DNA of 64,000 nt from Mesorhizobium onobrychidis (lineage in GTDB: Bacteria; Pseudomonadota; Alphaproteobacteria; Rhizobiales; Rhizobiaceae): NCBI RefSeq assembly GCF_024707545.1, contig NZ_CP062229.1, positions 1,669,501-1,733,500 of the forward strand, in the 5' to 3' direction. The position numbers were made by a program, and so were the translations under genes. Below the pieces are notes generated by a model that did not search any database, was not told the origin of the DNA, and worked only from the letters and a program-made list of their open reading frames with translations. Numbering within the stretch: the stretch's first letter is position 1; the number at the start of each line of letters is the position of its first letter. This document shows positions 54,477-63,662 of the stretch, in pieces.

Positions 54477-54662
54477 GGTGCCCTTGACACTGGCGCAACC
54501 CGGCGGCTTGTCGGTGAGGTGTTCCGGGAGGCCTTCGCAGATGCAGCATAGAGCGGGATCGAAGCGAAAGCCAAAGGAGAAATTGAGCGTGTATACTGAT
54601 CGTTCGGCGGTCGTCGCCAGCGACTGCCCGCGCGGTCGTCTTCAATCATGAGTGAGAAAGCC

Positions 54663-55409
54663 ATGCGCCTGGAAAACAAAGTTGCCATCGTCACCGGTGC
54701 CGCGTCGGGCTTCGGCGAGGGCATGGCCAAGCGTTTTGCCGAGGAGGGTGCCAAGGTCGTTGTCGCCGACCTCAACGCCAAGGGCGCCGAAAGCGTCGCC
54801 AACGAGATCGGCCGGGCGGCGATCTGGACCCAGACCGACGTCTCGTTGCGTTCCGAGTTCGATGAGATGGTCTATGCCGCAAAGAGTGCCTTCGGCCGCA
54901 TCGACATCATGGTCAACAATGCCGGCTACACCCATCGCAACGGCGATATGCTCGAGGTCGACGAGACGACCTTCGACCTGATCACGGCCGTCAACATGAG
55001 GGCGATCTACCACGCCGCTCTGGCGGTTGTGCCGGTCATGGACCGGCAAGGCGGTGGCGTCATCCTGACCACGGCTTCGACCGCCGGCATCAGGCCGCGG
55101 CCCGGCCTCACCTGGTACAATGCATCGAAGGGCTGGGCGATCACCGCGACCAAATCCATGGCAGTGGAGCTCGCGCCCAAGAACATCCGTGTCAACTGCC
55201 TCTGCCCGGTCGCCGGCGAGACCGGCATGCTGGAAAAATTCATGGGCGCCGACACGCCCGAAATCCGCGAGAAATTCCGCGCGTCGATCCCGCTTGGCCG
55301 GCTTTCGACGCCGCTCGACATAGCCAACGCGGCGCTCTGGCTGGCTTCGGACGAGGCGGCTTTCATCACTGGCGTGGCGCTGGAAGTCGACGGTGGACGT
55401 TGCATCTGA
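54663..55409 (+). CDS. SDR family oxidoreductase
   Basis: 248 aa. Classical short-chain dehydrogenase: TGAASGFGEG (residues about 10-19), NNAGYTHRNG, Ser in LTTASTAG and the catalytic YNASK. The C-terminus is VALEVDGGRCI. It resembles gluconate- or glucose-dehydrogenase-like members, which would fit next to zwf, but the substrate is not readable. The Met at 54663 is preferred; one at 54648 has no ribosome site. Confidence 0.92.
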   Translation: MRLENKVAIVTGAASGFGEGMAKRFAEEGAKVVVADLNAKGAESVANEIGRAAIWTQTDVSLRSEFDEMVYAAKSAFGRIDIMVNNAGYTHRNGDMLEVDETTFDLITAVNMRAIYHAALAVVPVMDRQGGGVILTTASTAGIRPRPGLTWYNASKGWAITATKSMAVELAPKNIRVNCLCPVAGETGMLEKFMGADTPEIREKFRASIPLGRLSTPLDIANAALWLASDEAAFITGVALEVDGGRCI

Positions 55410-55521
55410 GCCGTCCGGCGCTGTCGGGTTCAAGTTTGACTTGATCGTTCATCGCACCCCGGGCGGCTGATTGCGGCAGCCAAATGAGCCGTGGGCAACG
55501 TCAAAGAATGGCCTGACAATC

Positions 55522-56361
55522 CTACGCGCCGGTCTTGACGAAGCTCTTGTAGATCCAGCCGCGTTTGCCGTTGTAGACGACCTGGCACCATTTCTTGCAG
55601 CCCATCACCTGAACCGAGGTCTTGGCTGGAATGGTGACGATGGCGGCCGCACTATTCTTCGGACCGGTGCGCATGGTGACGCCCCTGAGGATGCGTCCGG
55701 TATCTGCCGCGCTTGCTTGCTTGGCCTCGACTTTGGCCTGGGTGCCATCGTTCTGTGTCGCTGCCGGCTCTTCCGGCTTCGGGGTGGGGATGGCGGCGGT
55801 TTGCGCACCGTCCGTCGACGTCTTGGTGGGAGCCGCGACTTTGGCAAGCAATGCTGCCACTTTGGTTTTCGCTGCCGGATCGGAGAATGCCGCCGCAGTG
55901 GACGGCTTGTCTGCTTTTTCAGCCTGGCCCGCCATCTGGCCGGATGTGGTCTTCGGTCCCGATCCTGTCCAGCGAGGGTCATTGGGCGCCAGCGCCGCTA
56001 TCTCGGCCTTCGCTGCAACCACCGCCGGCGAAACCGCATCGGTCTTGCTCGCAGCCTGCTGCGCCGCGGCGACCGTCGAGGCCGCGGCCGGCACGATCCT
56101 TGTTGTTTTTACCGGAATGCTTGAAACGATCTGCTCGGGACTCGCAACCGCTTGTCTCTCGGTGGCCGGCAATGCCAGCCATAGCGCCACCGCGGCGACG
56201 CCAAGCAGCGCTGCTGTGCCAAACGCGGCGATGACCAGATGCAAGTTCGACCGAATTTGCCGCCAGAACCTGGGCTGCATGTCGTAGCCAAACTGCATCG
56301 CAAAGCGCCGTCGTTCCGGCGCGCCGAAACTGAAGGGCTCTCTCACTCTTGCAACCTCCAT
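55522..56361 (-). CDS. SH3-domain membrane-anchored protein
   Basis: About 279 aa. One membrane helix (about residues 38-60) near the N-terminus is followed by a long Ala/Thr/Lys-rich linker and a C-terminal bacterial SH3-like domain (VTMRTGPKNSAAAIVTIPAK, then QVMGCKKWCQVVYNGKRGWI). The paired Cys residues in CKKWC are typical of this type. It is likely a periplasmic cell-wall or stress-related protein. The start is uncertain (Met at 56361 or 56298), with no clear ribosome site. Confidence 0.75.
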   Translation of the reverse strand: MEVARVREPFSFGAPERRRFAMQFGYDMQPRFWRQIRSNLHLVIAAFGTAALLGVAAVALWLALPATERQAVASPEQIVSSIPVKTTRIVPAAASTVAAAQQAASKTDAVSPAVVAAKAEIAALAPNDPRWTGSGPKTTSGQMAGQAEKADKPSTAAAFSDPAAKTKVAALLAKVAAPTKTSTDGAQTAAIPTPKPEEPAATQNDGTQAKVEAKQASAADTGRILRGVTMRTGPKNSAAAIVTIPAKTSVQVMGCKKWCQVVYNGKRGWIYKSFVKTGA

Positions 56362-56576
56362 TTGCGGGCCGACGTTCTTACGACCTGTGCCGGGAAAACC
56401 GGCATTTGGTCGGCATCGGTCCCAAACCAACGCGGGCAGGCCCGCAAAAGTCCCCGTTCAACTGCCCTGAGCGCGCATCCTTTGCCGGCGATTGTGGCAT
56501 CACTGCGCCCTTGCCGGGCGGATTCTGCACCTTTGCGAGAGATTCTGCAACTTGCAAGGGATTTTGCAACCTGTGG

Positions 56577-57863
56577 TTAGATACGGTCTCTCAAGGCATA
56601 CCAGTTGAGCGCAAGAAACAGCAGAGGCGCGCGGAAGCGCCTGCCACCGGGAAAGGCCGGGATTTTCAGATCCTCGATCAGCCTCAGCCGGTCCCGGTTG
56701 CCGGCGACGGTTTCGGCATAGAGCTTGCCGAAAAAGTTCGACAGCATGACGCCGTGGCCGGAATAGCCGCCGACCGAGATCACATTGGGAATCACCTCGC
56801 GCACGAACGGTTTTCTCGGCATCGTGATGCCGACATAGCCGCCCCAGCCATGGGTGATCTCGACGTCCTTCAGCGCTGGGTAAAGCTCGGCGATCTGCCG
56901 GCGGATGTGGACATGGATGTCTTTCGGATCGTTGACCGCGTAGATCTCGCGCCCGCCGAACAGCAGACGTCCATCCGTCGATTTGCGGAAGTAGCGCACG
57001 ACGAAGCGGGAATCATCGACCGCCTCACCGCCCGGCAGCACGTTTGTGTCAGCCCCCAGCGGCGCCGTCGCGCCGATGAAGGAGCCGATCGGCATGATGT
57101 GCGCGGCGCTGATCGGCTCGAGCGTGCCGCCGTGAGCGTTGACGCCGATCAGACATTTCTCCGCTGATATCGTGCCCTTCGGCGTCGTAACCCTGACCTT
57201 GCCGCTAACGGACGCGATGCCGGTCGCCGGCGTCTGCTCGAACAGCTGCGCGCCCGCCTGCACCGCCACCTTTGCCGTGCCGATCACCAGCTTCAGCGGA
57301 TGAATGTGCCCGGTGCCGGTGTCGCGGGTGCCGCCGAAGTAGCGCGCCGAGCCCAACCGCTCCGCCGTCTCCTTGGCGTCCATGAAGGTGATGTGCGGAT
57401 AGCCGAAACGGTTCGCCATGATCTCGGCATGCGCCTTGTAATCGCCGACATAGCGCTGCTTGTGCGCCACCGACATCTGGCCGGGCATGTAGTCGATCTC
57501 GATCTTGTTGGCAGCGGCGAATTCGAGGAGATGCGCCTTGGCCTCTTCGGCGAGGTCGAACAGCGCCTTGGCACGGGAAAAGCCGTATTCGGCTTCCAGT
57601 TCCTCGGCCCAGGCGCGCTGGCCGGTGCCGAGCTGGCCGCCATTGCGGCCCGATGCACCGTCGCCGAAACGATGCGCTTCGATCAGCACGACATTGCTGC
57701 CGGCCTTGGCAAGGTGCGCCGCCGCCGACAGGCCGGTGAAGCCGCCGCCGACGATGACGACGTCGCATCTCCGGTCGCCGTCGAGCGCCGGGTATTCGGG
57801 CCGCGGCCCGGCCGTGTCCTCATACCAGGAGCGGCCGGGGGAGATTGGGGATTGGTAGGGCAT
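56577..57863 (-). CDS. FAD-dependent oxidoreductase (gamma-glutamylputrescine oxidase-like)
   Basis: 428 aa. DAO-family enzyme with the FAD motif VVIVGGGFTGLSAAAHLAKA (about 35-54) and the characteristic GASGRNGGQLGTGQR. The C-terminal HGWGGYVGITMPRKPFVREV and SVGGYSGHGVMLSNFFG are typical of PuuB-like amine oxidases. Its partner is the gamma-glutamylputrescine-synthetase-like gene at 58421. No Shine-Dalgarno is seen before the ATG; the octamer repeat array ends only about 20 bp upstream. Confidence 0.86.
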   Translation of the reverse strand: MPYQSPISPGRSWYEDTAGPRPEYPALDGDRRCDVVIVGGGFTGLSAAAHLAKAGSNVVLIEAHRFGDGASGRNGGQLGTGQRAWAEELEAEYGFSRAKALFDLAEEAKAHLLEFAAANKIEIDYMPGQMSVAHKQRYVGDYKAHAEIMANRFGYPHITFMDAKETAERLGSARYFGGTRDTGTGHIHPLKLVIGTAKVAVQAGAQLFEQTPATGIASVSGKVRVTTPKGTISAEKCLIGVNAHGGTLEPISAAHIMPIGSFIGATAPLGADTNVLPGGEAVDDSRFVVRYFRKSTDGRLLFGGREIYAVNDPKDIHVHIRRQIAELYPALKDVEITHGWGGYVGITMPRKPFVREVIPNVISVGGYSGHGVMLSNFFGKLYAETVAGNRDRLRLIEDLKIPAFPGGRRFRAPLLFLALNWYALRDRI

Positions 57864-57882
57864 GGTGATCGACGGCGGGTTA

Positions 57883-57994
57883 GGGCAGTAGGGCAGTAGG
57901 GCAGTAGGGCAGTAGGGCAGTAGGGCAGTAGGGCAGTAGGGCAGTAGGGCAGTAGGGCAGTAGGGCAGTAGGGCAGTAGGGCAGTAGGGCAGTA
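57883..57994. repeat. Tandem array of 14 copies of GGGCAGTA
   Basis: Fourteen perfect 8-bp units in a row (112 bp), on the 3' side of the four-helix-bundle gene. A shorter inverted array lies on its 5' side. The unit length is not a multiple of three, and the array is noncoding. Confidence 0.97.
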
Positions 57995-57998
57995 GGAG

Positions 57999-58364
57999 CT
58001 ATTCAGGTGACAATTTGCGGATCAGAAGGCGCAATAGCGTCCCTACGCTCTCGCTGCGGTTCATCAAAGGTTCGACCGCCTCGTGCGAGGCGATTCCGAC
58101 ACGGTGCGCAATCATAAGATGCGTCTCCAGTTCCTTGAGTGATCCTTGGGCGATCCTGAGAAATTGCTGATAGGAAGCTCGGCTCTCTCGGCCGTAACCC
58201 TCAGCGATGTTGGCAGGCACGGAGGTAGCTGCCCGACGCACCTGACCTGTCATTCCATAGAGCTCGTCTTTCGGCCAAGCTCGTGTCACTTCATAGATTG
58301 ATACTGCCAGGTCCATTGCCTGCTGCCAGACGATCAGATCCCTGTATGACTCGATCTTCGCCAG
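57999..58364 (-). CDS. Four-helix-bundle (23S rRNA intervening-sequence-type) protein
   Basis: About 121 aa when read from a CTG at 58364. The family pattern is clear: LAKIESYRDLIVWQQAMDLA, then LYGMTGQVRRAATSVPANIA and EGYGRESRASYQQFL. The conserved NIAEG motif marks the IVP/S23 (TIGR02436-type) family, whose role is unknown; relatives occur in insertions within 23S rRNA genes. No ATG exists at the expected start: the codon there is CTG (58364), and the first ATG (58316) would lose 16 conserved residues. The stop (57999-58001) abuts the octamer array. Confidence 0.8.
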   Translation of the reverse strand: MAKIESYRDLIVWQQAMDLAVSIYEVTRAWPKDELYGMTGQVRRAATSVPANIAEGYGRESRASYQQFLRIAQGSLKELETHLMIAHRVGIASHEAVEPLMNRSESVGTLLRLLIRKLSPE

Positions 58365-58378
58365 TACGTGCCGCCCCC

Positions 58379-58418
58379 TACTGCCCTACTGCCCTACTGC
58401 CGTACTGCCCTACTCCCC
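58379..58418. repeat. Inverted array of five octamer units (TACTGCCC)
   Basis: Five consecutive copies (two imperfect) of the reverse complement of GGGCAGTA, placed 14 bp before the CTG start of the four-helix-bundle gene. The array ends two bases from the stop codon of the glutamine-synthetase-like gene at 58421-58423. Confidence 0.92.
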
Positions 58419-58420
58419 TC

Positions 58421-59857
58421 CTACACATTCAACAACAGATACTCCCGCTCCCACGGGCTGATCACTTCCATGAAGGTCTCGAATTCCGCCCGCTTGATCG
58501 CCGCATAGGTCGCGGCAAACGACTTGCCGAGCAGCGCGCAGAGTTCCTCGTCGGCTTCGAACAGATCGACAGCTTCGAGCAGGCTGCGCGGCAGGTCGAT
58601 CTCTGCCTCGTTGGCGGTGGTGAGAACCGGTGGTTCGGCCTTGATCTTGTTGGTCATGCCGATCAGCCCGCAGGCAAGCGATGCGGCCAGCGCCAGATAG
58701 GGATTGGCGTCGGATGAGGGGATGCGGTTCTCGACGCGCCTGGCTGCCGGGTCGGAACGCGGGACGCGGAAGGCGGTGGTGCGGTTGTCGTAGCCCCATT
58801 TGTTGTTGACCGGCGCCGAAGCCGACTGCGTCAGCCGGCGATAGGAATTGACGTAGGGCGCAAACATCACCAGCGCGTTCGGCACATGTTTCTGCATGCC
58901 GCCGAGGAAATGGAAGAAGGCTTCGGTTTCCGAGCCGTCCTCGGCAGAAAAGACGTTCTTGCCGGTCTTCTTGTCGATGATCGACTGGTGGATATGCATG
59001 GCCGACCCGGGCTGCCCCTGGATCGGCTTGGCCATGAAGGTGGCATAGATCTCATGCTTCAGCGCCGCCTCGCGGATGGTGCGCTTGAACATGAACACCT
59101 GGTCGGCGAGCTCGATCGGATCGCCATGGCGCAGATTGATCTCGAGCTGGCCGGCGCCTTCCTCGTGGATCAGCGTATCGATCTCCAGGCCCTGGCTTTC
59201 GGAGAAATGGTAGATGTCGTCGATCAGTTCGTCGAACTCGTTGACGCCGGCGATCGAATAGCCGGCGCCACCGCCGATCGCCCGTCCCGAACGCCCGACC
59301 GGCGGCGTCAGCGGGTAGTCCGGATCGGGATTCTTGCGCACTAGGTAGAACTCGATCTCGGGTGCCACCACCGGCTTCAGCCCGCGCTTGTCGTAAGCGG
59401 CAAGCACACGCTTCAGCACGTTGCGCGGCGTGAACTCGACCGAGCGGCCGTCCTGGTGGACGAGGTCGCAGATGACCGCCGCCGTCGGGTCCTCTTCCCA
59501 CGGCACCACCGTCAGCGTCGACAGGTCCGGCATCAGCTTGAGGTCGCCGTCGTCCTCCGGATAGTGGAAGCCGTTGCCGTCTTCCGGGTAGCCGCCGGAG
59601 ATCGTCGTCATGAACACCGCCGAAGGCAGCGCCAGCGAGGTGTTGGAGGTGAATTTCTTCGACGGCATCATCTTGCCGCGCGCAACACCCGCCTGGTCGG
59701 GCGTGATGCATTCGATATCCTCGATGCCGCGCCACGCCAGCCAGGCGCCGACTTCCTTCCAGTTTTTCACACCACGTTGATTTTTCACGAAGGCAGGCGT
59801 GCGGATACGTCCTCCGCGGCTCGACGGACGGACTTCCTTTTTTGCAGGCGGCATCAT
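58421..59857 (-). CDS. Glutamine synthetase family protein (gamma-glutamylputrescine synthetase-like)
   Basis: 478 aa. The GS catalytic part shows VAPEIEFYLV, HEEGAGQLEINL, PGSAMHIHQSI and NRTTAFRVP, followed by ENRIPSSDANPYLALAASLA. The form and the neighbouring PuuB-like oxidase point to PuuA, which joins glutamate to putrescine, rather than to nitrogen-assimilating GlnA. An N-terminal basic extension of about 25 residues is present; the first or second Met could be the start. Confidence 0.88.
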   Translation of the reverse strand: MMPPAKKEVRPSSRGGRIRTPAFVKNQRGVKNWKEVGAWLAWRGIEDIECITPDQAGVARGKMMPSKKFTSNTSLALPSAVFMTTISGGYPEDGNGFHYPEDDGDLKLMPDLSTLTVVPWEEDPTAAVICDLVHQDGRSVEFTPRNVLKRVLAAYDKRGLKPVVAPEIEFYLVRKNPDPDYPLTPPVGRSGRAIGGGAGYSIAGVNEFDELIDDIYHFSESQGLEIDTLIHEEGAGQLEINLRHGDPIELADQVFMFKRTIREAALKHEIYATFMAKPIQGQPGSAMHIHQSIIDKKTGKNVFSAEDGSETEAFFHFLGGMQKHVPNALVMFAPYVNSYRRLTQSASAPVNNKWGYDNRTTAFRVPRSDPAARRVENRIPSSDANPYLALAASLACGLIGMTNKIKAEPPVLTTANEAEIDLPRSLLEAVDLFEADEELCALLGKSFAATYAAIKRAEFETFMEVISPWEREYLLLNV

Positions 59858-60007
59858 TCACCAGATTGGGTTGCGGATTTGGGAGTATAGCCGGGGCCGG
59901 CGATGGAAGGGAAGGGGAGCCGGCCCTGCGTTCGCCTGCCCAGTTGAAAAGCGCCCAAAGCAGCTTAGGTTCGACGCAAGTTCAATGACCTCGGTCGAAG
60001 ACGTCGA

Positions 60008-60724
60008 ATGCAGAACAATCATGAGTTGACCACGATCGGCTTCGATGCCGATGACACGCTCTGGCAGAACGAGCAGTTCTTCCGCATGACCGAAAAGCGC
60101 TTTGCCGCGCTGCTCGCCGATCATGCCGAGGAGGAGCACATCTCGGCAAGATTGCTGGAGGCCGAGAAGCGCAACCTCGCCGTCTACGGCTTCGGCATCA
60201 AGGGGTTTACCCTGTCGATGATCGAAACGGCGATCGAGATTACCGAGGGCCGCGCGCCGGCCTCGGTCATCGCCGAGATTCTTGCGGCGGGCCGCGAGAT
60301 GCTTGGCCATCCGATCGAGGCGCTGCCCCATGCGCGCGAAACCGTTGAAAAGCTGGCGGATGCGTATCGCCTGGTGCTGATCACCAAGGGCGACCTCTTC
60401 GATCAGGAACGCAAGCTGGCGCAATCGGGCCTGGGTGACCTTTTCGATGCCGTCGAGATCGTCAGTGACAAGAGCCCCGCCACTTATGTCAGCATCTTCA
60501 GCCGCTACGGCGATGGCGCCGAAAGAAGCATGATGGTCGGCAATTCGCTCAAGTCGGACGTGGTGCCGGCCATCGAGGCCGGCAGTTGGGGTATCCACGT
60601 GCCGCATGAGCTGACCTGGGCGCTGGAACATGTCGAGCCGCCGATCACCGCGCCTCGCTTCCGCCAGATCACCGATCTCTCGGAACTGCCCCGGCTGGTC
60701 GAAAGCATCGGGAAAGCCGGCTGA
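60008..60724 (+). CDS. HAD family hydrolase
   Basis: 238 aa. Motif I is FDADDTLWQ (nucleophile Asp near residue 13), motif II Thr/Ser is in LVLITKG, motif III Lys is in VSDKSPATY, and motif IV is VGNSLKSDVVPAIEAG. It is a phosphatase of the phosphoglycolate/YjjG-like group with a small helical cap (about 20-90). The substrate is unknown. It stands between the GS-like gene and the manganese transporter. Confidence 0.88.
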   Translation: MQNNHELTTIGFDADDTLWQNEQFFRMTEKRFAALLADHAEEEHISARLLEAEKRNLAVYGFGIKGFTLSMIETAIEITEGRAPASVIAEILAAGREMLGHPIEALPHARETVEKLADAYRLVLITKGDLFDQERKLAQSGLGDLFDAVEIVSDKSPATYVSIFSRYGDGAERSMMVGNSLKSDVVPAIEAGSWGIHVPHELTWALEHVEPPITAPRFRQITDLSELPRLVESIGKAG

Positions 60725-60880
60725 TCGCGGGTCCCGGCGTCGAACCGGACGTGCGCCGCAGCGCATCGATGCCGGACATTGCGCGTCGCAATCCTTGTTG
60801 TCCGCTCCGCCAAGGGCCGCGCTGTCGCTGACCTCCATCGCGCGGCCGTGTACAATCCACGATGCAAAACCGCTTTCTAT

Positions 60881-60897
60881 TTGCAAATCAGTCGCAA
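60881..60897. promoter_or_regulatory. Candidate Mur/Fur-type box upstream of sitA
   Basis: TTGCAAATCAGTCGCAA has inverted TTGC...GCAA ends and an AT-rich core and lies 89 bp before the sitA ATG. Rhizobial manganese uptake operons are repressed by Mur through TGCAA-rich palindromes, and this fits by position. The 260-bp gap otherwise contains no gene. Confidence 0.45.
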
Positions 60898-60985
60898 TTG
60901 CAGCATATGCGACAAGCGCGGCGTCACAGTCGCATAATGGCGGCCGCCCGCGGGACATGCGAGTAAATCGCGACAGGAGATTTTG

Positions 60986-61906
60986 ATGATCGAGAGATAC
61001 GGGCGATTGGTTGTCGTCGGGTTGATGGCTACAGTGTTCGCTGCGGCAGTGGCTTCAAGTCCAGCGAAAGCGCAGGAAAAATTCAAGGCCGTGACGACCT
61101 TCACCGTCATCGCCGACATGGCGAAGAACGTGGCGGGCGACGCAGCAATCGTGGAATCGATCACCAAGCCGGGAGCGGAGATCCACAATTACGCGCCGAC
61201 GCCGGGCGACATTCAGCGGGCGCAGGGCGCACAGCTCATTCTGTGGAACGGGCTCAACCTCGAACTCTGGTTCGAAAAATTCTTCCAGAACCTCAGCGAC
61301 GTGCCCGGCGCTATCGTCTCCGAGGGCGTCCAACCGATGAGCATCGCCGAGGGACCCTATACTGGCAAACCGAACCCGCATGCCTGGATGTCGCCGACAA
61401 ACGCGCTGATCTACGTCGACAACATCCGCGATGCCTTCGTCGAGCACGATCCGGCGCATGCCGAGACCTACAAGGCCAATGCAGAAGCCTACAAGGCAAA
61501 GATAGAGGCGGCCGTCGCGCCGATCCGCGATAAGCTTGCCTCGATCCCGCAGGACAGGCGCTGGCTGGTATCGAGCGAAGGCGCTTTCTCCTACCTCGCA
61601 CGCGATTTCGAGCTGAAGGAGCTTTATTTGTGGCCGATCAACGCTGACCAGCAAGGCACCCCGCAGCAGGTTCGCAAAGTGATCGACGCCGTCAGGGAAA
61701 ACAAGATCGTCGCCGTCTTCAGCGAAAGCACCGTGTCGGACAAGCCGGCCCGGCAGGTCGCGCGCGAGACGGGGGTCCATTACGGTGGCGTGCTCTACGT
61801 CGATTCTCTCAGCGAGGCGGACGGCCCGGTGCCGACCTATATCGACCTGCTGCGTGTGACATCGGATACGGTTCAGAAAGGCCTCGCCGCGGGGCTGTCG
61901 CAATGA
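60986..61906 (+). CDS. sitA: Manganese/metal ABC transporter substrate-binding protein
   Basis: 306 aa with a signal peptide (to about residue 30). Cluster A-I metal-binding protein: first ligand His in [10 protein letters not shown], second in NPHAWMSP, third is Glu in SSEGAFSYL, fourth is Asp in [10 protein letters not shown]. Glu in the third position marks Mn/Fe binders (SitA, MntC, PsaA) and differs from ZnuA. It delivers Mn2+ to SitBCD. AGGAGA precedes the Met at 60986. Confidence 0.93.
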   Translation: MIERYGRLVVVGLMATVFAAAVASSPAKAQEKFKAVTTFTVIADMAKNVAGDAAIVESITKPGAEIHNYAPTPGDIQRAQGAQLILWNGLNLELWFEKFFQNLSDVPGAIVSEGVQPMSIAEGPYTGKPNPHAWMSPTNALIYVDNIRDAFVEHDPAHAETYKANAEAYKAKIEAAVAPIRDKLASIPQDRRWLVSSEGAFSYLARDFELKELYLWPINADQQGTPQQVRKVIDAVRENKIVAVFSESTVSDKPARQVARETGVHYGGVLYVDSLSEADGPVPTYIDLLRVTSDTVQKGLAAGLSQ

Positions 61907-62808
61907 ACGAAGCGGTTCCGCCTCTTGCCCCCGCGTCCGAGGATGCGGGAGGCGGTCTCGCCGTCCGCGGCGCGACCGTCACCTACCGCAACGGCCACAC
62001 GGCGCTGCGGGATGCGAGCTTTGAAATTCCGACAGGCACGATCACGGCACTTGTCGGTGTCAACGGCTCGGGCAAGTCGACGCTGTTCAAAGCCATCATG
62101 GGCTTCGTGCGGCTGGCAAAGGGAGAGATTTTTGTTCTCGGACAGCCGGCCGCGGCCGCGCTGAGGAAGAACGTCGTCGCCTATGTGCCGCAGGCCGAGG
62201 AGGTCGATTGGAACTTTCCAGTACTGGTCGAGGACGTCGTCATGATGGGTCGCTACGGCCATATGGGCATGATGCGCATTCCGAAGGCTGCTGATCGCGA
62301 GGCGGTTACCGCCGCGCTTGCGCGTGTCGGCATGAGCGATTTCCGCAAGCGCCAGATCGGCGAGCTTTCGGGCGGGCAAAAGAAGCGCGTCTTTCTCGCT
62401 CGGGCGCTGGCGCAGGATGGGCGCGTCATCCTGCTCGACGAGCCCTTCACCGGCGTCGACGTCAGGACCGAGGACGCTATCGTCGAACTGCTGCGCGCGC
62501 TCCGGGACGAAGGCCGAGTGATGCTGGTCTCGACCCATAATCTGGGTAGCGTGCCGGAGTTCTGCGATCGTGCCGTGCTGCTCCGGAACACGGTCCTTGC
62601 CTACGGGCCTACAGGACAGACCTTCACGCAGGCGAACCTGGAAAAGGCTTTTGGCGGCGTCTTGCGTCATTTCGTGCTCGGCGGCGCCGGGCTGCATGAG
62701 GACGACGACAGGCGCCGCCTTGCCGTCATCACCGACGACGAGCGGCCACTGGTCTTCTACGGAGAGAACGGAGCCATGCAGCAAAAGATGCGGGAACGCG
62801 ACGAATGA
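61903..62808 (+). CDS. sitB: Manganese ABC transporter ATP-binding protein
   Basis: 301 aa. Walker [10 protein letters not shown] (about residues 51-59), signature [15 protein letters not shown], Walker [14 protein letters not shown]-loop LVSTHNLGS. It overlaps sitA by ATGA and sitC likewise, showing an operon. The C-terminal 40 residues beyond the ATPase core are hydrophilic. Confidence 0.94.
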   Translation: MNEAVPPLAPASEDAGGGLAVRGATVTYRNGHTALRDASFEIPTGTITALVGVNGSGKSTLFKAIMGFVRLAKGEIFVLGQPAAAALRKNVVAYVPQAEEVDWNFPVLVEDVVMMGRYGHMGMMRIPKAADREAVTAALARVGMSDFRKRQIGELSGGQKKRVFLARALAQDGRVILLDEPFTGVDVRTEDAIVELLRALRDEGRVMLVSTHNLGSVPEFCDRAVLLRNTVLAYGPTGQTFTQANLEKAFGGVLRHFVLGGAGLHEDDDRRRLAVITDDERPLVFYGENGAMQQKMRERDE

Positions 62809-63662
62809 GTATCCTGTTCGAGCCGTTCGGCTACGAATACATGCTCAATGCCATGTGGGTGTCCGCCTTGGTCGGGGGTGTCTGCGCCTTCCTGTCCTGC
62901 TATCTGATGCTGAAAGGCTGGTCGCTGATCGGTGACGCGCTCTCGCATTCGATCGTGCCGGGCGTCGCCGGCGCCTATATGCTGGGCCTTCCCTTCTCGA
63001 TCGGCGCCTTCTTCTCCGGCGGGCTCGCCGCTGCGGCGATGCTCTTCCTCAACCAGCGCACCAAGCTGAAGGAAGACGCCATCATCGGCCTGATCTTCTC
63101 CTCCTTCTTCGGTCTCGGCCTGTTCATGGTGTCGCTGTCACCGACCTCCGTGAATATCCAGACGATCGTGCTCGGCAACATCTTGGCCATCACCCCGGAA
63201 GACACGCTTCAGCTCGCCATCATAGGCTTCGTCTCGCTCGCCATCCTGCTGGTGAAATGGAAGGATCTGATGGTGGTCTTCTTCGACGAGAGCCATGCCC
63301 GCTCGATCGGCCTCAACCCGAGCGCGCTCAAGATCATGTTCTTCATGCTGCTATCGGCCTCCACGGTCGCCGCGCTTCAGACCGTCGGCGCCTTCCTCGT
63401 CATCTGCATGGTGGTGACTCCCGGCGCGACCGCCTATCTTCTGACGGACCGCTTTCCGCGCCTGCTCGTCATCGCGGTTGTAATCGGCGCGGCCACGAGT
63501 TTCAGCGGCGCCTATGCCAGCTATTTCCTCGACGGCGCCACCGGCGGCATCATTGTCGTCCTGCAGACGCTGATCTTTCTCGCCGCCTTCTTCTTCGCTC
63601 CCAAGCACGGAATGCTGGCAGCCCGCCGCCGCGCGGCGAGGATCTTGGAGGCCAGCCCATGA
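62805..63662 (+). CDS. sitC: Manganese ABC transporter permease
   Basis: 285 aa with about eight membrane helices. It has the family opening [40 protein letters not shown], then [20 protein letters not shown] and [10 protein letters not shown]. It forms the channel with SitD. The ATGA overlaps with both neighbours are kept. Confidence 0.94.
   Translation: MSILFEPFGYEYMLNAMWVSALVGGVCAFLSCYLMLKGWSLIGDALSHSIVPGVAGAYMLGLPFSIGAFFSGGLAAAAMLFLNQRTKLKEDAIIGLIFSSFFGLGLFMVSLSPTSVNIQTIVLGNILAITPEDTLQLAIIGFVSLAILLVKWKDLMVVFFDESHARSIGLNPSALKIMFFMLLSASTVAALQTVGAFLVICMVVTPGATAYLLTDRFPRLLVIAVVIGAATSFSGAYASYFLDGATGGIIVVLQTLIFLAAFFFAPKHGMLAARRRAARILEASP

Noticed and set aside
57999..58364. 23S rRNA intervening sequence inside an rRNA gene
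   Set aside because: No rRNA sequence flanks the gene here; it lies between protein-coding genes.
57883..58418. CRISPR array
   Set aside because: The repeated unit is only 8 bp with no spacers, and there are no cas genes. It is a simple tandem array on both sides of a gene.
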